Source of the DNA: a virus
DNA: 44,653 nucleotides
Reading direction: 5' to 3' (one strand)
IMG/VR virus record: IMGVR_UViG_3300035666_000045
Span: 1 to 44,653 of that record
Of the stretch, positions 19,601 through 27,072 are shown in pieces (within the stretch, counting starts at the first letter, position 1; each line of letters begins with the position of its first letter). Below the pieces are notes generated by a model. It was not told where the DNA came from, ran no database searches, and worked only from the letters and a program-made list of their open reading frames with translations. The position numbers and the translations under genes are program-made.

Positions 19601-20522
19601 CGCGATACTGGCGACCGTGTTCGGCGGCGGTCAGCGAGGTCAGCGACAGCGAGGAGGAGGTGGCACCGGAGACGTTCGCCCACGACTCGCCGCTGTCCGT
19701 AGACACTTCCCACTGGTAGGCAATGGAGGCCGTGCCGCCGGTGGCCGTAGCCGAAAACGACGCACTGCCAGCGGATGCAGTGGCGCTTTGCGGGACGGCC
19801 AAGAACGCCAGCGGGCTGGTGGTTGGCGTGCCGCCGTAGGTGCCTCCGGACACGGTGGACAGGCCGAGCGTAATCGTGCCCGCCTTAGCGTCGTAGGTTT
19901 CCGTAATCCCGTCGATGGTCTGGATCGCCGTCGTGATCTGACTCACGACATCCGACGCCGACAGGACGGCCAGCGTCACGGCACCCGTCTGCCCGTTGAT
20001 GCTGGTCACGCCAGCAGTACCGCCGCCGGTCTGTGCGGCAGTGCTGCTGACCGTCAGGGAGTTGGTCACGCTGTCAAACGACAGGGCGACGTTGCTGCCG
20101 GCCTTGAGTGTGCTGTTGATCGTTGAGACCACCAGGGCCGTGAGCCCCGTGATGTCGTTCGTGCTGTGCTTGTGCGGCGCACCCCGCAGTTCACCGGTCA
20201 CGTTCAGCGTGCCGCCGACGTTGGTTTCGCCCGAAACCGTCAGGGTCGTACACGACACGGCAGCAGGCAGGGCGTGCGAGTGGTCCGCCCTTGCGGCCAG
20301 CCCGCTGGTGCCGACAGCCGCAGCGCCGGTAGCAGGAGGCGCGACGCTCGCCAGCGACACGCCGGAGGTGTACGGCAGCGTGGCCCAGTTGCGAACGCCG
20401 TCGCCAATCTTGAGTTTGCCGGTGTCCGTCTCAAAGCCCGGCTCTCCGGCCAGCAGCACCGGATTGGCAGCGGTCCAGGCCGATGCGGTGTCCGAACGGA
20501 CTTGCAGTTGCACGAGCGCCAT
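16653..20522 (-). CDS. Tail fibre/adhesin with Ig-like, propeller and Fn3 domains (1289 aa)
   Basis: The start (MALVQLQVRSDTASAWTAAN) has GGAGG seven bases upstream. Residues 1-52 match the tail-fibre attachment domain of the major-tropism-determinant N-terminal type (GEPGFETDTGKLKIGDGV). Two fibre-type His motifs follow (DHSHALP, HKHSTNDITGL). Five Ig-like repeats of about 85-95 residues span roughly 240-700, each with the 'YQW.VS...G..W...SG.....L.......G..YR..' pattern. Residues 705-1010 form an apparent sialidase-like propeller (YVSTNSGASFS, AYSTNRGRAWQSA, YTSPNGIDWTRR), and two fibronectin type III domains close the protein. This is a virion surface protein, probably for receptor or polysaccharide binding. 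No catalytic residues could be pointed to. Confidence 0.82.
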   Translation of the reverse strand: MALVQLQVRSDTASAWTAANPVLLAGEPGFETDTGKLKIGDGVRNWATLPYTSGVSLASVAPPATGAAAVGTSGLAARADHSHALPAAVSCTTLTVSGETNVGGTLNVTGELRGAPHKHSTNDITGLTALVVSTINSTLKAGSNVALSFDSVTNSLTVSSTAAQTGGGTAGVTSINGQTGAVTLAVLSASDVVSQITTAIQTIDGITETYDAKAGTITLGLSTVSGGTYGGTPTTSPLAFLAVPQSATASAGSASFSATATGGTASIAYQWEVSTDSGESWANVSGATSSSLSLTSLTAAEHGRQYRVRATSGTESISSPAATLTTVSLAITSQPADAAVTVWQSVSLSVTATAAGAITYQWQVSTNSGFSWSVASGTATAATYTFTPNVPLTGTLYRAAVTSDGATVYSRAALVTAADPPLTISLNPVDTVAASCTASLSFDFAYAGSGSVTMQWQRRANATSAWVDVSGATGKILTLTGLIATDSGAQYRAGATVGTRTVYTTVATITVPALAIDEQPESVTAFAGEAMFSMSFTGACGTAEVRWEVRQPTGATWAIVPGQTSNVLALTGLTRANSGQVYRAVARVGTQVATSNEATLTVENVSGFAAMPQDATVASGEEVTFSYTWSNTADNTKAWWEVSRDNGVTWTNRLCSEFAACNAETLVFRPMPSDSGSQYRVVVKVLSSGFVYRSEPARLTVSGTVSVQPLGISLQPMAIAGDGAGGLVLTVTADTTVPQRSALCYVSTNSGASFSPASLPVTGMYRDVACGGSTWLAICPITGTIAYSTNRGRAWQSATVDVPFGALPDANNNVAKAYIDHLPGAPIPFVAATRMGVYTSPNGIDWTRRTSLASTTNPTEFGAETPVTYGGGKYLVVGRSGTWTSTGGVTWSLSAPKGTALVGSVNPSTGAVTPSSAAVNDSAISFAGGWFVGTGAGWLVTRSQYTTGTAAFSLSHNGLSYSVVSHPVQPSGAVQNGQPLQVGDGVFRDVWVGNLPRTIGVAALYPAEDADTWVLPTTVAPLYPSRTNRKGKGVAYVSPNRVAVAGLTAPDVGTGAQQTAVAILDARTPFSGTVPNASAPSAPQSFVATPLNGSIAVAWAEPLASGGLPITSYVLERKLTSGTSWTAASLATPLATSATISGLSNGVSYDVRVAAVTSAGTGVYATASATPALTAPLAPTGLTATPTGPASGSVTNTRYSLSWTAPSFNGGATITEYVVQMSTPGALSFPSGWVTLPYGSYTVTQSGTTATVTPFIRSASRLRASFRVAARNSVGTGPFSAETGLVSLN

Positions 20523-20523
20523 T

Positions 20524-20739
20524 TCAGCCTCCGGACAGCAGCGAGGCCACGTACGCCATGCGGGCCGTTTCCAACTTGGTCGGACTGTCCGATCCGGCGA
20601 TTGGGCGCACCGTTCCGTCAGCCATCTTGCTATAGAGTTTGCCGTCAGCCGTGTTGAGCGCCGGCTCGCCAATAGCCAGTTCGCTCGCCACCGGCATCAG
20701 TCCGGCAGTGGAGTTCTGCTTGAGCACGATGGTGGGCAT
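20524..20739 (-). CDS. Stand-alone fibre attachment-like domain (71 aa)
   Basis: The ATG at 20739 shares a base with the preceding stop (TGATG), with AGGAG eight bases upstream. A TTG one codon earlier is a weaker start. The sequence ASELAIGEPALNTADGKLYS is the same type of short beta motif that opens tail fibres, and it resembles residues 24-45 of the large fibre encoded next. A C-terminal helix (KLETARMAYVASLLSGG) completes it. It could be an adaptor or cap for the fibre, or a duplicated attachment domain. Confidence 0.65.
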   Translation of the reverse strand: MPTIVLKQNSTAGLMPVASELAIGEPALNTADGKLYSKMADGTVRPIAGSDSPTKLETARMAYVASLLSGG

Positions 20740-21107
20740 CAAGCAATCTCCTCGTAGACCACCACCGCCATGATGGTGTTTGCGGTTCCTGCCAGGGCGG
20801 CGAGGCTCGTGCCTTCCTCAAGGTAGAGCGGGACGTTGCGGGTGATCGGCGAGATGCGGCTGCTGGCCGGCACGCTCTCGGCCGACACGATGGCGTGCGA
20901 CGTGCCGCCTCCACTGGCCGCGTTGTGATGGTTCAGCGTCACGGTGCGAGCCGCCGTATCGACGTTCGTGAACGTCACATTCACGACCCGCAGCACTTTG
21001 CCGCTGCCTGCCGGATTCGAAAGCAGGACCGTAGACCCCGTGCCGACACTGGCACGGGCCGTGTTGCCGTAAATCGCCGTGATGAGCAGGAGATTCGGTG
21101 GAGCCAT
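20739..21107 (-). CDS. Small beta-rich virion protein (122 aa)
   Basis: The N-terminus reads NLLLITAIYGNTARASVGTG and is followed by short strands with Val/Thr alternation (GKVLRVVNVTFTNVDTAART), which is consistent with a small beta sandwich. A final strand (TANTIMAVVVYEEIA) ends the protein. From memory, proteins of this shape ('YGNTA...', '...NVD.....') occur in phage particle modules, often near fibre genes. It is probably a head or neck decoration or fibre accessory protein. It sits three bases after the 109-residue protein, which looks similar in character. Confidence 0.6.
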   Translation of the reverse strand: MAPPNLLLITAIYGNTARASVGTGSTVLLSNPAGSGKVLRVVNVTFTNVDTAARTVTLNHHNAASGGGTSHAIVSAESVPASSRISPITRNVPLYLEEGTSLAALAGTANTIMAVVVYEEIA

Positions 21108-21110
21108 GCG

Positions 21111-21440
21111 TTATCCCTTCACGCTTACGCGAAACGTCGCGGTGCCAGCATTGACGACCGCCACGATGAACGGCGCCGCGAACAGGGCATCCGGCAGCAC
21201 GTAGGCATTGCCAGCCGCAATGGTCGTGGTCACACCGGAGCCGTCCGCATTGAGCGGCACCGGCGTGAGTTCCTGCCCGAAGGCAACATGCCACGTAATC
21301 GTCGTGGCACTGGACACGGCGTCCACCATGATGACGCCACCGGCAGCGGCCCCAAACGGAATCTTGGGGCTCGTGGCAGCACTTGCAGTGGCGACGAACT
21401 GCCCGGTCACGGAGTTCAGCCGTTCGATCTTGTTCGGCAT
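21111..21440 (-). CDS. Small beta-rich virion protein (109 aa)
   Basis: The start overlaps the preceding TAA (TAATG). The protein is composed of short strands separated by Gly/Ala/Thr turns (NKIERLNSVTGQFVATASAA, VIMVDAVSSATTITWHVAFG) and ends with a strand typical of jelly-roll folds (APFIVAVVNAGTATFRVSVK). Length and composition resemble the 122-residue neighbour, so the two may be diverged partners in one complex. Location between the portal and fibre genes suggests a virion role. No family name can be given. Confidence 0.58.
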   Translation of the reverse strand: MPNKIERLNSVTGQFVATASAATSPKIPFGAAAGGVIMVDAVSSATTITWHVAFGQELTPVPLNADGSGVTTTIAAGNAYVLPDALFAAPFIVAVVNAGTATFRVSVKG

Positions 21441-21994
21441 TACTGCTTCTTCCTTTTCCAGTGAGGCACGATGCGGTCCTTCACCTTCTCGATGGCCTCG
21501 CCACGCTTGAGTTTCGGGTTCTTCTTCATCTCCTCGCGGACATGCTCACGCAGGATGCGAGGGTTGATGTCCACTTCCTTGGGCGGCGCCTTCTGCGGTG
21601 GCACGTAGTCCACAATGCCGTGAACCTCCAGGTCGCGCTTCTTGGCAACGCGGAGGATGTCGGCGGTCGAGTCCACCCACGCCTCCGGATCGCGATGGCC
21701 CCTCTTGTCCGCGATGCCGCCCATGTAGAACTTGCCGGCGGTGCTGATGCCTGCGGCTTGGGCCTGCCGGATCAGCCAGTCAGCCTGCTTTCGCGGAATG
21801 TTGTTGAGCCATTCGCCCCCCAGACGGCCCTGCATGAACGCCCGGTCGCTGCCCCGCGTTCCAGGCGGCTGACGCAGGGCACACATGGCGGCGAACCGCT
21901 CCGTCTGCCCGTCCTGGATGAGACGCAGGTAATGCGACTGCACGTCTGAGCCGGCAGCAGCGATTTCTGGCGGAAGTGTGGCTGTGGTCTTCAT
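21440..21994 (-). CDS. Conserved phage protein of unknown function (184 aa)
   Basis: The protein has a helical N-terminus (SHYLRLIQDGQTERFAAMCA) followed by the GSDRAFMQGRLGGEWLNNIP segment. A central motif reads GKFYMGGIADKRGHRDPEAW, then VDSTADILRVAKKRDLEVHG. The C-terminus is strongly basic (EEMKKNPKLKRGEAIEKVKD). From memory, 'FY.GG.......DP.AWV....D....' is a recurring motif of phage head-module proteins with no known function. It follows the portal gene after a 23-base gap with only a weak AGG-type ribosome binding site. The basic tail could contact DNA. Confidence 0.62.
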   Translation of the reverse strand: MKTTATLPPEIAAAGSDVQSHYLRLIQDGQTERFAAMCALRQPPGTRGSDRAFMQGRLGGEWLNNIPRKQADWLIRQAQAAGISTAGKFYMGGIADKRGHRDPEAWVDSTADILRVAKKRDLEVHGIVDYVPPQKAPPKEVDINPRILREHVREEMKKNPKLKRGEAIEKVKDRIVPHWKRKKQ

Positions 21995-22017
21995 GGCACC
22001 TATAGGTTCTTGTCCGC

Positions 22018-24036
22018 CTACGGCTGCATCTCGGGCGGCACTTGCGGGGGCGGGGATTCTGGCATCGGCGGTCCAGGCGGGGCGGCAGCGTCAGGCCCGG
22101 CCGGCGGGCCGGGAGGGGAGCCCGGCGGGGGCGGAGCAGGAGGCGGCGGGGGAGGCGGAAGCAGATAGGGCTTGGCGTCGATGTCCAGGCTGTCCGCCCA
22201 GTCCGAGATCAAGGCGTTCAGCGGGTCCACCATCCCCATCGGAACCAGCCCTTGCAGGATCGGCCCAAGCGTCTGGAGGGCGGCCTGCATCTGCTCCACG
22301 CGGGTCGCCTTGTTGGGCTTGCGGGCCGACCCAGACTCCACCCGGTACTCAAACTCCCGAGCGACCGATGCGGGGTCCATGCTGGCGACGTGCTGCGCCC
22401 ATGCCGCCGCCCCCAACGGGCCGACAATCGAATCGACATCCTGCGGACGCAGCAGCCACCGAGCCGCCAACGCCTCGCGGCGGGCCAGCAGGCTCATGGC
22501 GTCCTCCAGCCGGTTCGCCATGTCGTCCGGGCGTACGCTCAGTTGCTCCGCCTTCACGTTCGCCTCTGTGGCGCTCCGTATCTGGCTGGAGGACATTGCG
22601 TACGCGAGTTCCGTCAGGCCCACCCGCTTGTCGAACTGCTGGGCAACGGCCTCCACGATGCGCCACAACTCCGGAGACACCTCCGGCAACTGAAAGACGC
22701 TGATGAGGTCGTTGACGCTCCGCCCGAGCGTCTCGCTGATCTCCACGACCTTGAAGCCTTTTTCCGACTGCGCCAGGATTTGATCCTTGATGTCCTGGTC
22801 CGCCGCCTTGCTCACGCCCAGCAGCGTCTCGCAACTCGTGGCGACACGCTGGGCGATGAACGACATCGCGAAGTTGAGGAACCGAAGTTCCCCGATGCCC
22901 GGCTTGATGTGGCTGATCGGCCACACGTAGCCCGGCTTGCGGTGGAAGTCGAGATGCACGAACGGCCAACCGTTGGCCTCCGCCCAGAACGGAATCGGCC
23001 ACTGCACGGCCCGGAACATGCCGGGCGGCATGCCGGTCGCCTCATCGACCTGCTCCTCAAGAGCAGACGGCGGCATGTTCAGCGGGTACGGGATGCCCTC
23101 ACAGACGACGATGTAGCAGTTGTCGCCAACGGCGTCGAAGGTGCCGATCAGTTCCTTCGGCGTGTCCTTGAGGCGGTCGCCCAGCCCCGTCTTGCTCCAA
23201 ATCTTCCAGTAGGTGACCAGTTCGTTGGACTTGCCAGCCTTGCGGCCCTTGTATGTCTGGTCGTCCTCCGAGAAGATTTGGGCGTCCCCGCCGTCGCCAA
23301 CCGGCTTGGCCCCGTCCAGGTGGCCCTTGAGTTGCTCGCGATCCAGGCCGTACTGGCGGGCCACAACGTCAATCGGGTGCGTGCAACGCCGGGCGCACCA
23401 CGTAATGTCCTCGATCTCGGTGGCGTCCGGGTCCATCGTGAAGTTGTCCACGCTGTCCGCGAACGACCCCACGATCCCGATGTCCGATCCGGGAAGCGTG
23501 ACCATCTCGGTCCACCACACTCCCATGCCCTTGATGATTGCCTCGTCCACGACGCGGCGACTGTGCGTCTTGAGGTCGAGTTCGTTGGGCGTGTAGTTCA
23601 GATACCGCTCCATGAGCAGGGCGGCGACCTTGCGAACCTCCGTCCGCTGGATCGTGTCCTGAGCGGCCTGCTGGTACGCCATCATGGACTGGTCATCCAT
23701 GACGCCCACCACCTCCGGCGAGACGAACGGGTACTTGGCAGGCGTCACCGTCCGCACCGGATTGCGGTGGTAGATGACGGAGCCGAACAACTTGACCGCC
23801 TCAAAGACGCGATTCACCTGCATGCGAAACGCGGGCGGGGCGATGGTCCGGTTGTAGCCGTACTCGTGGCGGGCGTAGGTGTCCTTCCAGAACCAGTTGT
23901 GCGGCCCGTCAAAGAACGACATGGCCTCCCGCCCGTCCTCCGTGAAAGGACGCTTGTGCTTGAGAGACAGTTCGATCTTCTTGAGCCACCCAGTCGCCAG
24001 AGAGCGAAGGGCGTCCTCACCCGTTCTTGGTTCCAC
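22018..24036 (-). CDS. Portal protein (head-tail connector), 672 aa
   Basis: The portal is the dodecameric ring at one capsid vertex through which DNA is packaged and the tail is joined. The start is a GTG at 24036 with AAGGAAG seven bases upstream. A TTG at 24060 would give an eight-residue extension. Diagnostic parts include the N-terminal helix-rich clip region (FFDGPHNWFWKDTYARHEYG, then RMQVNRVFEAVKLFGSVIY), the DNFTMDPDATEIEDITWCAR segment, and the long C-terminal helices around RSATEANVKAEQLSVRPDDM typical of podovirus portals. The last 50 residues are an extreme Pro run with Gly/Ala, probably disordered. The gene directly follows the terminase genes. Residues matching individual portal subdomains cannot be assigned by eye. 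Confidence 0.85.
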   Translation of the reverse strand: MEPRTGEDALRSLATGWLKKIELSLKHKRPFTEDGREAMSFFDGPHNWFWKDTYARHEYGYNRTIAPPAFRMQVNRVFEAVKLFGSVIYHRNPVRTVTPAKYPFVSPEVVGVMDDQSMMAYQQAAQDTIQRTEVRKVAALLMERYLNYTPNELDLKTHSRRVVDEAIIKGMGVWWTEMVTLPGSDIGIVGSFADSVDNFTMDPDATEIEDITWCARRCTHPIDVVARQYGLDREQLKGHLDGAKPVGDGGDAQIFSEDDQTYKGRKAGKSNELVTYWKIWSKTGLGDRLKDTPKELIGTFDAVGDNCYIVVCEGIPYPLNMPPSALEEQVDEATGMPPGMFRAVQWPIPFWAEANGWPFVHLDFHRKPGYVWPISHIKPGIGELRFLNFAMSFIAQRVATSCETLLGVSKAADQDIKDQILAQSEKGFKVVEISETLGRSVNDLISVFQLPEVSPELWRIVEAVAQQFDKRVGLTELAYAMSSSQIRSATEANVKAEQLSVRPDDMANRLEDAMSLLARREALAARWLLRPQDVDSIVGPLGAAAWAQHVASMDPASVAREFEYRVESGSARKPNKATRVEQMQAALQTLGPILQGLVPMGMVDPLNALISDWADSLDIDAKPYLLPPPPPPPAPPPPGSPPGPPAGPDAAAPPGPPMPESPPPQVPPEMQP

Positions 24037-24376
24037 CGTTTTGCTTCCTTGCAAGGGCAACCTGTTCCGTCAGGTTGGCAATCTGGGACATGAGCCCGTC
24101 CAACTTTCGCAACTGGGCGGACTGCGGAGTGAAGTCCCAGCAGCCCCACTGCCGCCAGTCGGCGTTCTCCTGCAAGCCGGGATCGTCCTTGTGCCGCACG
24201 GACGGACGCTCCAGGAACCCGGTGTTCGGAGAGAAGGTCAGGATGCTGACCGTCAGGATGCCGGGACGCTCCACGATCCAGCCCAGCGTCGGCTCGTTGC
24301 AGTTGAGGGGGTCGTGATACCAGTACACGCTGTCGCCCACGCGAACCTGCGGCGGGCTAAAGGACTCGGCTTCCAT
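24017..24376 (-). CDS. Small conserved phage protein between terminase and portal (119 aa)
   Basis: The ATG overlaps the 3' end of the large terminase gene by 20 bases, and its own end overlaps the portal start by 20 bases, so the three are translationally coupled. An SH3-like opening (VRVGDSVYWYHDPLNCNEPT, then GWIVERPGILTVSILTFSPN) is followed by a heptad-like helix at the C-terminus (AQLRKLDGLMSQIANLTEQV). The 'VGD.V.WY' pattern is common in small phage proteins of unknown role. Its place suggests a link between terminase and portal, such as a packaging accessory, but this is inference. Confidence 0.65.
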   Translation of the reverse strand: MEAESFSPPQVRVGDSVYWYHDPLNCNEPTLGWIVERPGILTVSILTFSPNTGFLERPSVRHKDDPGLQENADWRQWGCWDFTPQSAQLRKLDGLMSQIANLTEQVALARKQNGGTKNG

Positions 24377-26063
24377 ACTTCGCTCCTGACTGTGGGCCTA
24401 AAAAGATGAACTCGTCGGAATCGGCTGCGAGACGCTTCTTGCGCTTCCGCATCCAATCGACGTACCAGGGATCGGGGCCGACATCGACTTTAGGCTTGTG
24501 CCAGCGAGGTCGATAGGCGCAGAGATACTCCAAACACTGGCAGGCGTGGACTTCCCCCCGCGTGTTCGGCTGGTCCGTGACCACGTAGGTGCCGCCCACC
24601 AACTGGGTTTTGTGCTTGTACCGCTTGAGTTCCCGCTCCAGGTCGGGGACGGCGTTCCGCAGCACCCGCAGCATCGGCTTGCCATCTGGGCGGATGTGGA
24701 GGTAGTTGCGGACGGCCGACATGCGGGCCTGCACGTCGTCGCACCCCGCCAGGAAACTGTGCCCCGTCGTCTCGCTCGCCACCCCCTGCGACTTGAGTTG
24801 CTCGGTGTACAGTTCCACCGGCAGGCGGCCCGAGCCGATCTCGCGGAGCCGGCCGCCGTGCATGTCGATGAGGAAGGCGTAGAAGTTCTGCCCCTTGCAC
24901 TTCTCCGCCATCTTCTCGCCAAACACGATGGCGTTGCAGTTGCGGATGTAGAGTTGGTCGTAGACCAGCATCATCGACTCGTCGGGCGGCACGGCGGCGA
25001 ACAGCACCGACGTGACGGCGTGACCAGGGTCGATGGCGGCGTACCGGCACCAGTCGTTCGGGACTGTCAGGTTCTCCAGGTCCGTCCGGTCGTAGCCGTG
25101 AACGTGCATGGCAAACGTCGGGTAGCAGAGGATCGAGTCGCTGATGAACTCGCCCTCGCTGCGCATCCGCAGCACGTCGTCGCCAAGCGCCGCCCAGCCT
25201 TCGATACGCTTCCGCTTCTCGTCATCTGGGATGTGGGGGTTGTCCAGGAATCGGAGTTGGAACTTGACGATGGTCGGATTCTCGACGCCCTCCTCCGCCA
25301 ACTTGTCGGCCCGCTCTGCAAGCGACTGAAGCGAGTCGTTCTTGCTGTGCGGCATGGCCGACCACGCGAACACGCCCCTGCGGTCAGAGAGGCGGGCCTG
25401 CATTTCCGGAACCCACGCATCACCGTTGTTCACGTCCTCGTCGATGTGGACCCTGTTCGCCTGCCAGCCCTGCGGTGGTTCGCCTTCCGACGAGAAGAAG
25501 TAGATCTGCCAGCCGTTCGTCAGCGTGCAGGACTGGATGTAGCGGGCGGACTTCAGAATCCACGACTTCTTCGCCACCATGCGGGGCGGGATCAGCGGCG
25601 GGGCCGGCTTGGCCTCCCGCTCGCGAGCCGCATCGGTCACTGGGTTGTAGGCCCGCCATTCGCCCGTCTGCTCGTCCTTGATGATCTTGAACGCCCCAGC
25701 CATGAACAGCATGGGGTAGACCACGAGGCCGATGTGCTTCCAGTCCTTGCCAACGATGGCGAGGATGCCGTCCTTCTCTGGGTACTTCCCGTGCGGGTCT
25801 TTGCCGCACACAGCCCGAGCATCTTCCACGAACGTGCAGAGCGACTTGCCGGAGCGGTTGCCGCCCAGCACGAGCATCTCACTCGACCGGGACTGGTGGA
25901 TTTCCTCCTGCTTGGGTGTCGGCCTGTAGAGCCGCAACGCCTCGATCCGGCGGCTCGCCAACTCCGCCTGCATCTCCTTGAGTTCGCTCTGCTGGAACGA
26001 CCCCAATCGCTTGACGGACGGCAGCGGCGAAATCTGCGGGGGTTTGCGGCGTGACTTCGACAT
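24357..26063 (-). CDS. terL: Terminase large subunit (568 aa)
   Basis: This is the ATP-driven DNA packaging motor and headful or cohesive-end nuclease. The ATG at 26063 has GGAGG eight bases upstream and is preferred to a GTG at 26078. Walker A is GGNRSGKS at residues 67-74 and Walker B is VHIDED around 206-210. The RNase H-fold nuclease begins at AAIDPGHA (Asp about 345), and a second acidic strand follows at FYAFLIDMHGG. The N-terminal YRPTPKQEEIHQS segment is also typical of terminases. The length is normal for the family. It overlaps the preceding small-subunit frame by 185 bases, and the small protein gene between it and the portal overlaps its 3' end. Confidence 0.92.
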   Translation of the reverse strand: MSKSRRKPPQISPLPSVKRLGSFQQSELKEMQAELASRRIEALRLYRPTPKQEEIHQSRSSEMLVLGGNRSGKSLCTFVEDARAVCGKDPHGKYPEKDGILAIVGKDWKHIGLVVYPMLFMAGAFKIIKDEQTGEWRAYNPVTDAAREREAKPAPPLIPPRMVAKKSWILKSARYIQSCTLTNGWQIYFFSSEGEPPQGWQANRVHIDEDVNNGDAWVPEMQARLSDRRGVFAWSAMPHSKNDSLQSLAERADKLAEEGVENPTIVKFQLRFLDNPHIPDDEKRKRIEGWAALGDDVLRMRSEGEFISDSILCYPTFAMHVHGYDRTDLENLTVPNDWCRYAAIDPGHAVTSVLFAAVPPDESMMLVYDQLYIRNCNAIVFGEKMAEKCKGQNFYAFLIDMHGGRLREIGSGRLPVELYTEQLKSQGVASETTGHSFLAGCDDVQARMSAVRNYLHIRPDGKPMLRVLRNAVPDLERELKRYKHKTQLVGGTYVVTDQPNTRGEVHACQCLEYLCAYRPRWHKPKVDVGPDPWYVDWMRKRKKRLAADSDEFIFLGPQSGAKYGSRVL

Positions 26064-26556
26064 TGAGGAACCCTCCACTAATGCTCATGGCAATGCGGCC
26101 GAGACGCTGATCCAACTCGTCCTCCAACTCCTCGTCGGACCACTGAGTCAGCGGCTTCTTGGCCCCGCCCAGTTCGGTGTTCTTCGTGACAAGGCGGACG
26201 ATGCCCTCCAGCAACTTGGTGCGGTGCGATCCGCCGGGAGGGGCGTCGAAATACTGCTTGACCATCATGGCGGCGAACCCGTTGGAGCCGCCGAAATACT
26301 CCATCAGCCGCTCCAGGAGTTCGCTGGAGTGCGGGATGTTCTCTCCTCCCCTGCCAGCCGCCTTCGTGAAGGCGTCGAGGGCACCATCCTCGATGGCCTT
26401 CATGTCCCGCTGCTTCTGCTTCAACTTCTTCCCGCGATTCACCTTCGCCCGGCACATGACGCAGCGCGCGTCCCACGACCCGTCCTTCTTGACGCGGTAG
26501 TGGTTTCGGGAAAGTGGAAAGGACTGGCCGCAGTCGGTGCAGGTCTTGTCGTTCAC
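25879..26556 (-). CDS. Probable terminase small subunit with zinc-finger N-terminus (225 aa)
   Basis: The start is a GTG two bases after the preceding stop. Residues 6-35 hold a four-Cys knuckle, C6-x2-C9 and C32-x2-C35 (CTDCG...CVMCRAK), with basic residues around it, resembling the zinc-binding half of HNH-type proteins. A basic helix follows (KVNRGKKLKQKQRDMKAIED). The middle is helical (LLERLMEYFGGSNGFAAMMV). The last 60 residues lie in the overlap with the large terminase gene and are rich in Gly/Pro/Ala. Position just upstream of the large subunit suggests DNA recognition in packaging. The assignment is positional, because no classical small-subunit helix-turn-helix was identified. Confidence 0.55.
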   Translation of the reverse strand: MNDKTCTDCGQSFPLSRNHYRVKKDGSWDARCVMCRAKVNRGKKLKQKQRDMKAIEDGALDAFTKAAGRGGENIPHSSELLERLMEYFGGSNGFAAMMVKQYFDAPPGGSHRTKLLEGIVRLVTKNTELGGAKKPLTQWSDEELEDELDQRLGRIAMSISGGFLNVEVTPQTPADFAAAVRQAIGVVPAERTQGDAGGVGEPPDRGVAALQADTQAGGNPPVPVE

Positions 26557-26557
26557 G

Positions 26558-26833
26558 TCAACAGTTCCACTTGCGGAGCGACTTGTTGATCCGGCTGTCC
26601 GGATCGTTGGCCGTCTCCTTGCTGGTCAACTTCTCCTTCATGCCTTCCATCCTGGCGCAGAAGGAATCACGGCGAGGGCCACCCTCCGGCTGCGGCGGCT
26701 TGAGGTTGGCGTCGTTCTCGCGGTTGTAGGCGGCACGCCCGGCGGCGTTCAGCCCGCCTTCTGGGTCTTGCCCCTCCTTGCGAGTCCACGCGGCCGACTT
26801 CAGTTTCCGCACCCGGTCACCATGCTCATCCAT
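26558..26833 (-). CDS. DUF6321-type conserved phage protein (91 aa)
   Basis: The family signature is clear: GGLNAAGRAAYNR, then LKPPQPEGGPRRDSFCARM, then DPDSRINKSLRKWNC at the C-terminus. Proteins with this pattern (a 'G-R-x-x-F/Y-N-R' helix, the 'SFCARM' segment and a closing 'W-x-C') occur widely in phages, usually in head or packaging neighbourhoods, and have no established function. The gene is close-packed between the 69-residue gene and the terminase small-subunit candidate. The two Cys may bind metal or form a disulfide. Confidence 0.82.
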   Translation of the reverse strand: MDEHGDRVRKLKSAAWTRKEGQDPEGGLNAAGRAAYNRENDANLKPPQPEGGPRRDSFCARMEGMKEKLTSKETANDPDSRINKSLRKWNC

Positions 26834-26836
26834 GCG

Positions 26837-27046
26837 TCACCTGTCAGCCTGCGGAACCGACGAGATCATCGGGGCCATGCCGTCCTTCGGGGCCGGAACG
26901 CGACCGGCACCCACCTCCCGCTTGGCCTTGAAGTCCTCCAACTCCGGGAAGTCCAGCAGCCCCGCCGTGTGCAACTGGGCCATGATCGCCTGCCGGTCAG
27001 GCTGATCGAACTGACTCATCGGACTAGGTTCGTTGGGAAGCGGCAC
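26837..27046 (-). CDS. Small hypothetical protein at head of packaging module (69 aa)
   Basis: The GTG at 27046 has GGGAG about eight bases upstream. An ATG nine codons later has no ribosome binding site, so GTG is chosen. The sequence is short and mixed (FDQPDRQAIMAQLHTAGLLD, then FPELEDFKAKREVGAGRVP) with no recognisable domain. It is the first gene after the strong hairpin at 27073-27110, so it opens the terminase transcription unit, unless readthrough from the capsid genes is the norm. Confidence 0.5.
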   Translation of the reverse strand: MPLPNEPSPMSQFDQPDRQAIMAQLHTAGLLDFPELEDFKAKREVGAGRVPAPKDGMAPMISSVPQADR

Positions 27047-27072
27047 TGTCGATACTCCCTATGCAAAGAGTA

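Noticed and set aside
16653-20522. Programmed frameshift or tape-measure chaperone pair typical of long-tailed phages
   Set aside because: No tape measure, tail tube or slippery overlap was found; adaptor and nozzle-like genes instead point to a short tail.
22042-24093. Long plus-strand open frame of 683 codons opposite the portal gene
   Set aside because: It is a GC-rich antisense shadow: no ribosome binding site, Arg/His/Leu-rich composition without recognisable motifs, while the opposite strand encodes a convincing portal protein.
24498-26054. Plus-strand open frame of 518 codons opposite the large terminase
   Set aside because: The minus strand carries intact Walker A, Walker B and nuclease motifs, so the plus frame is a by-product of codon bias.
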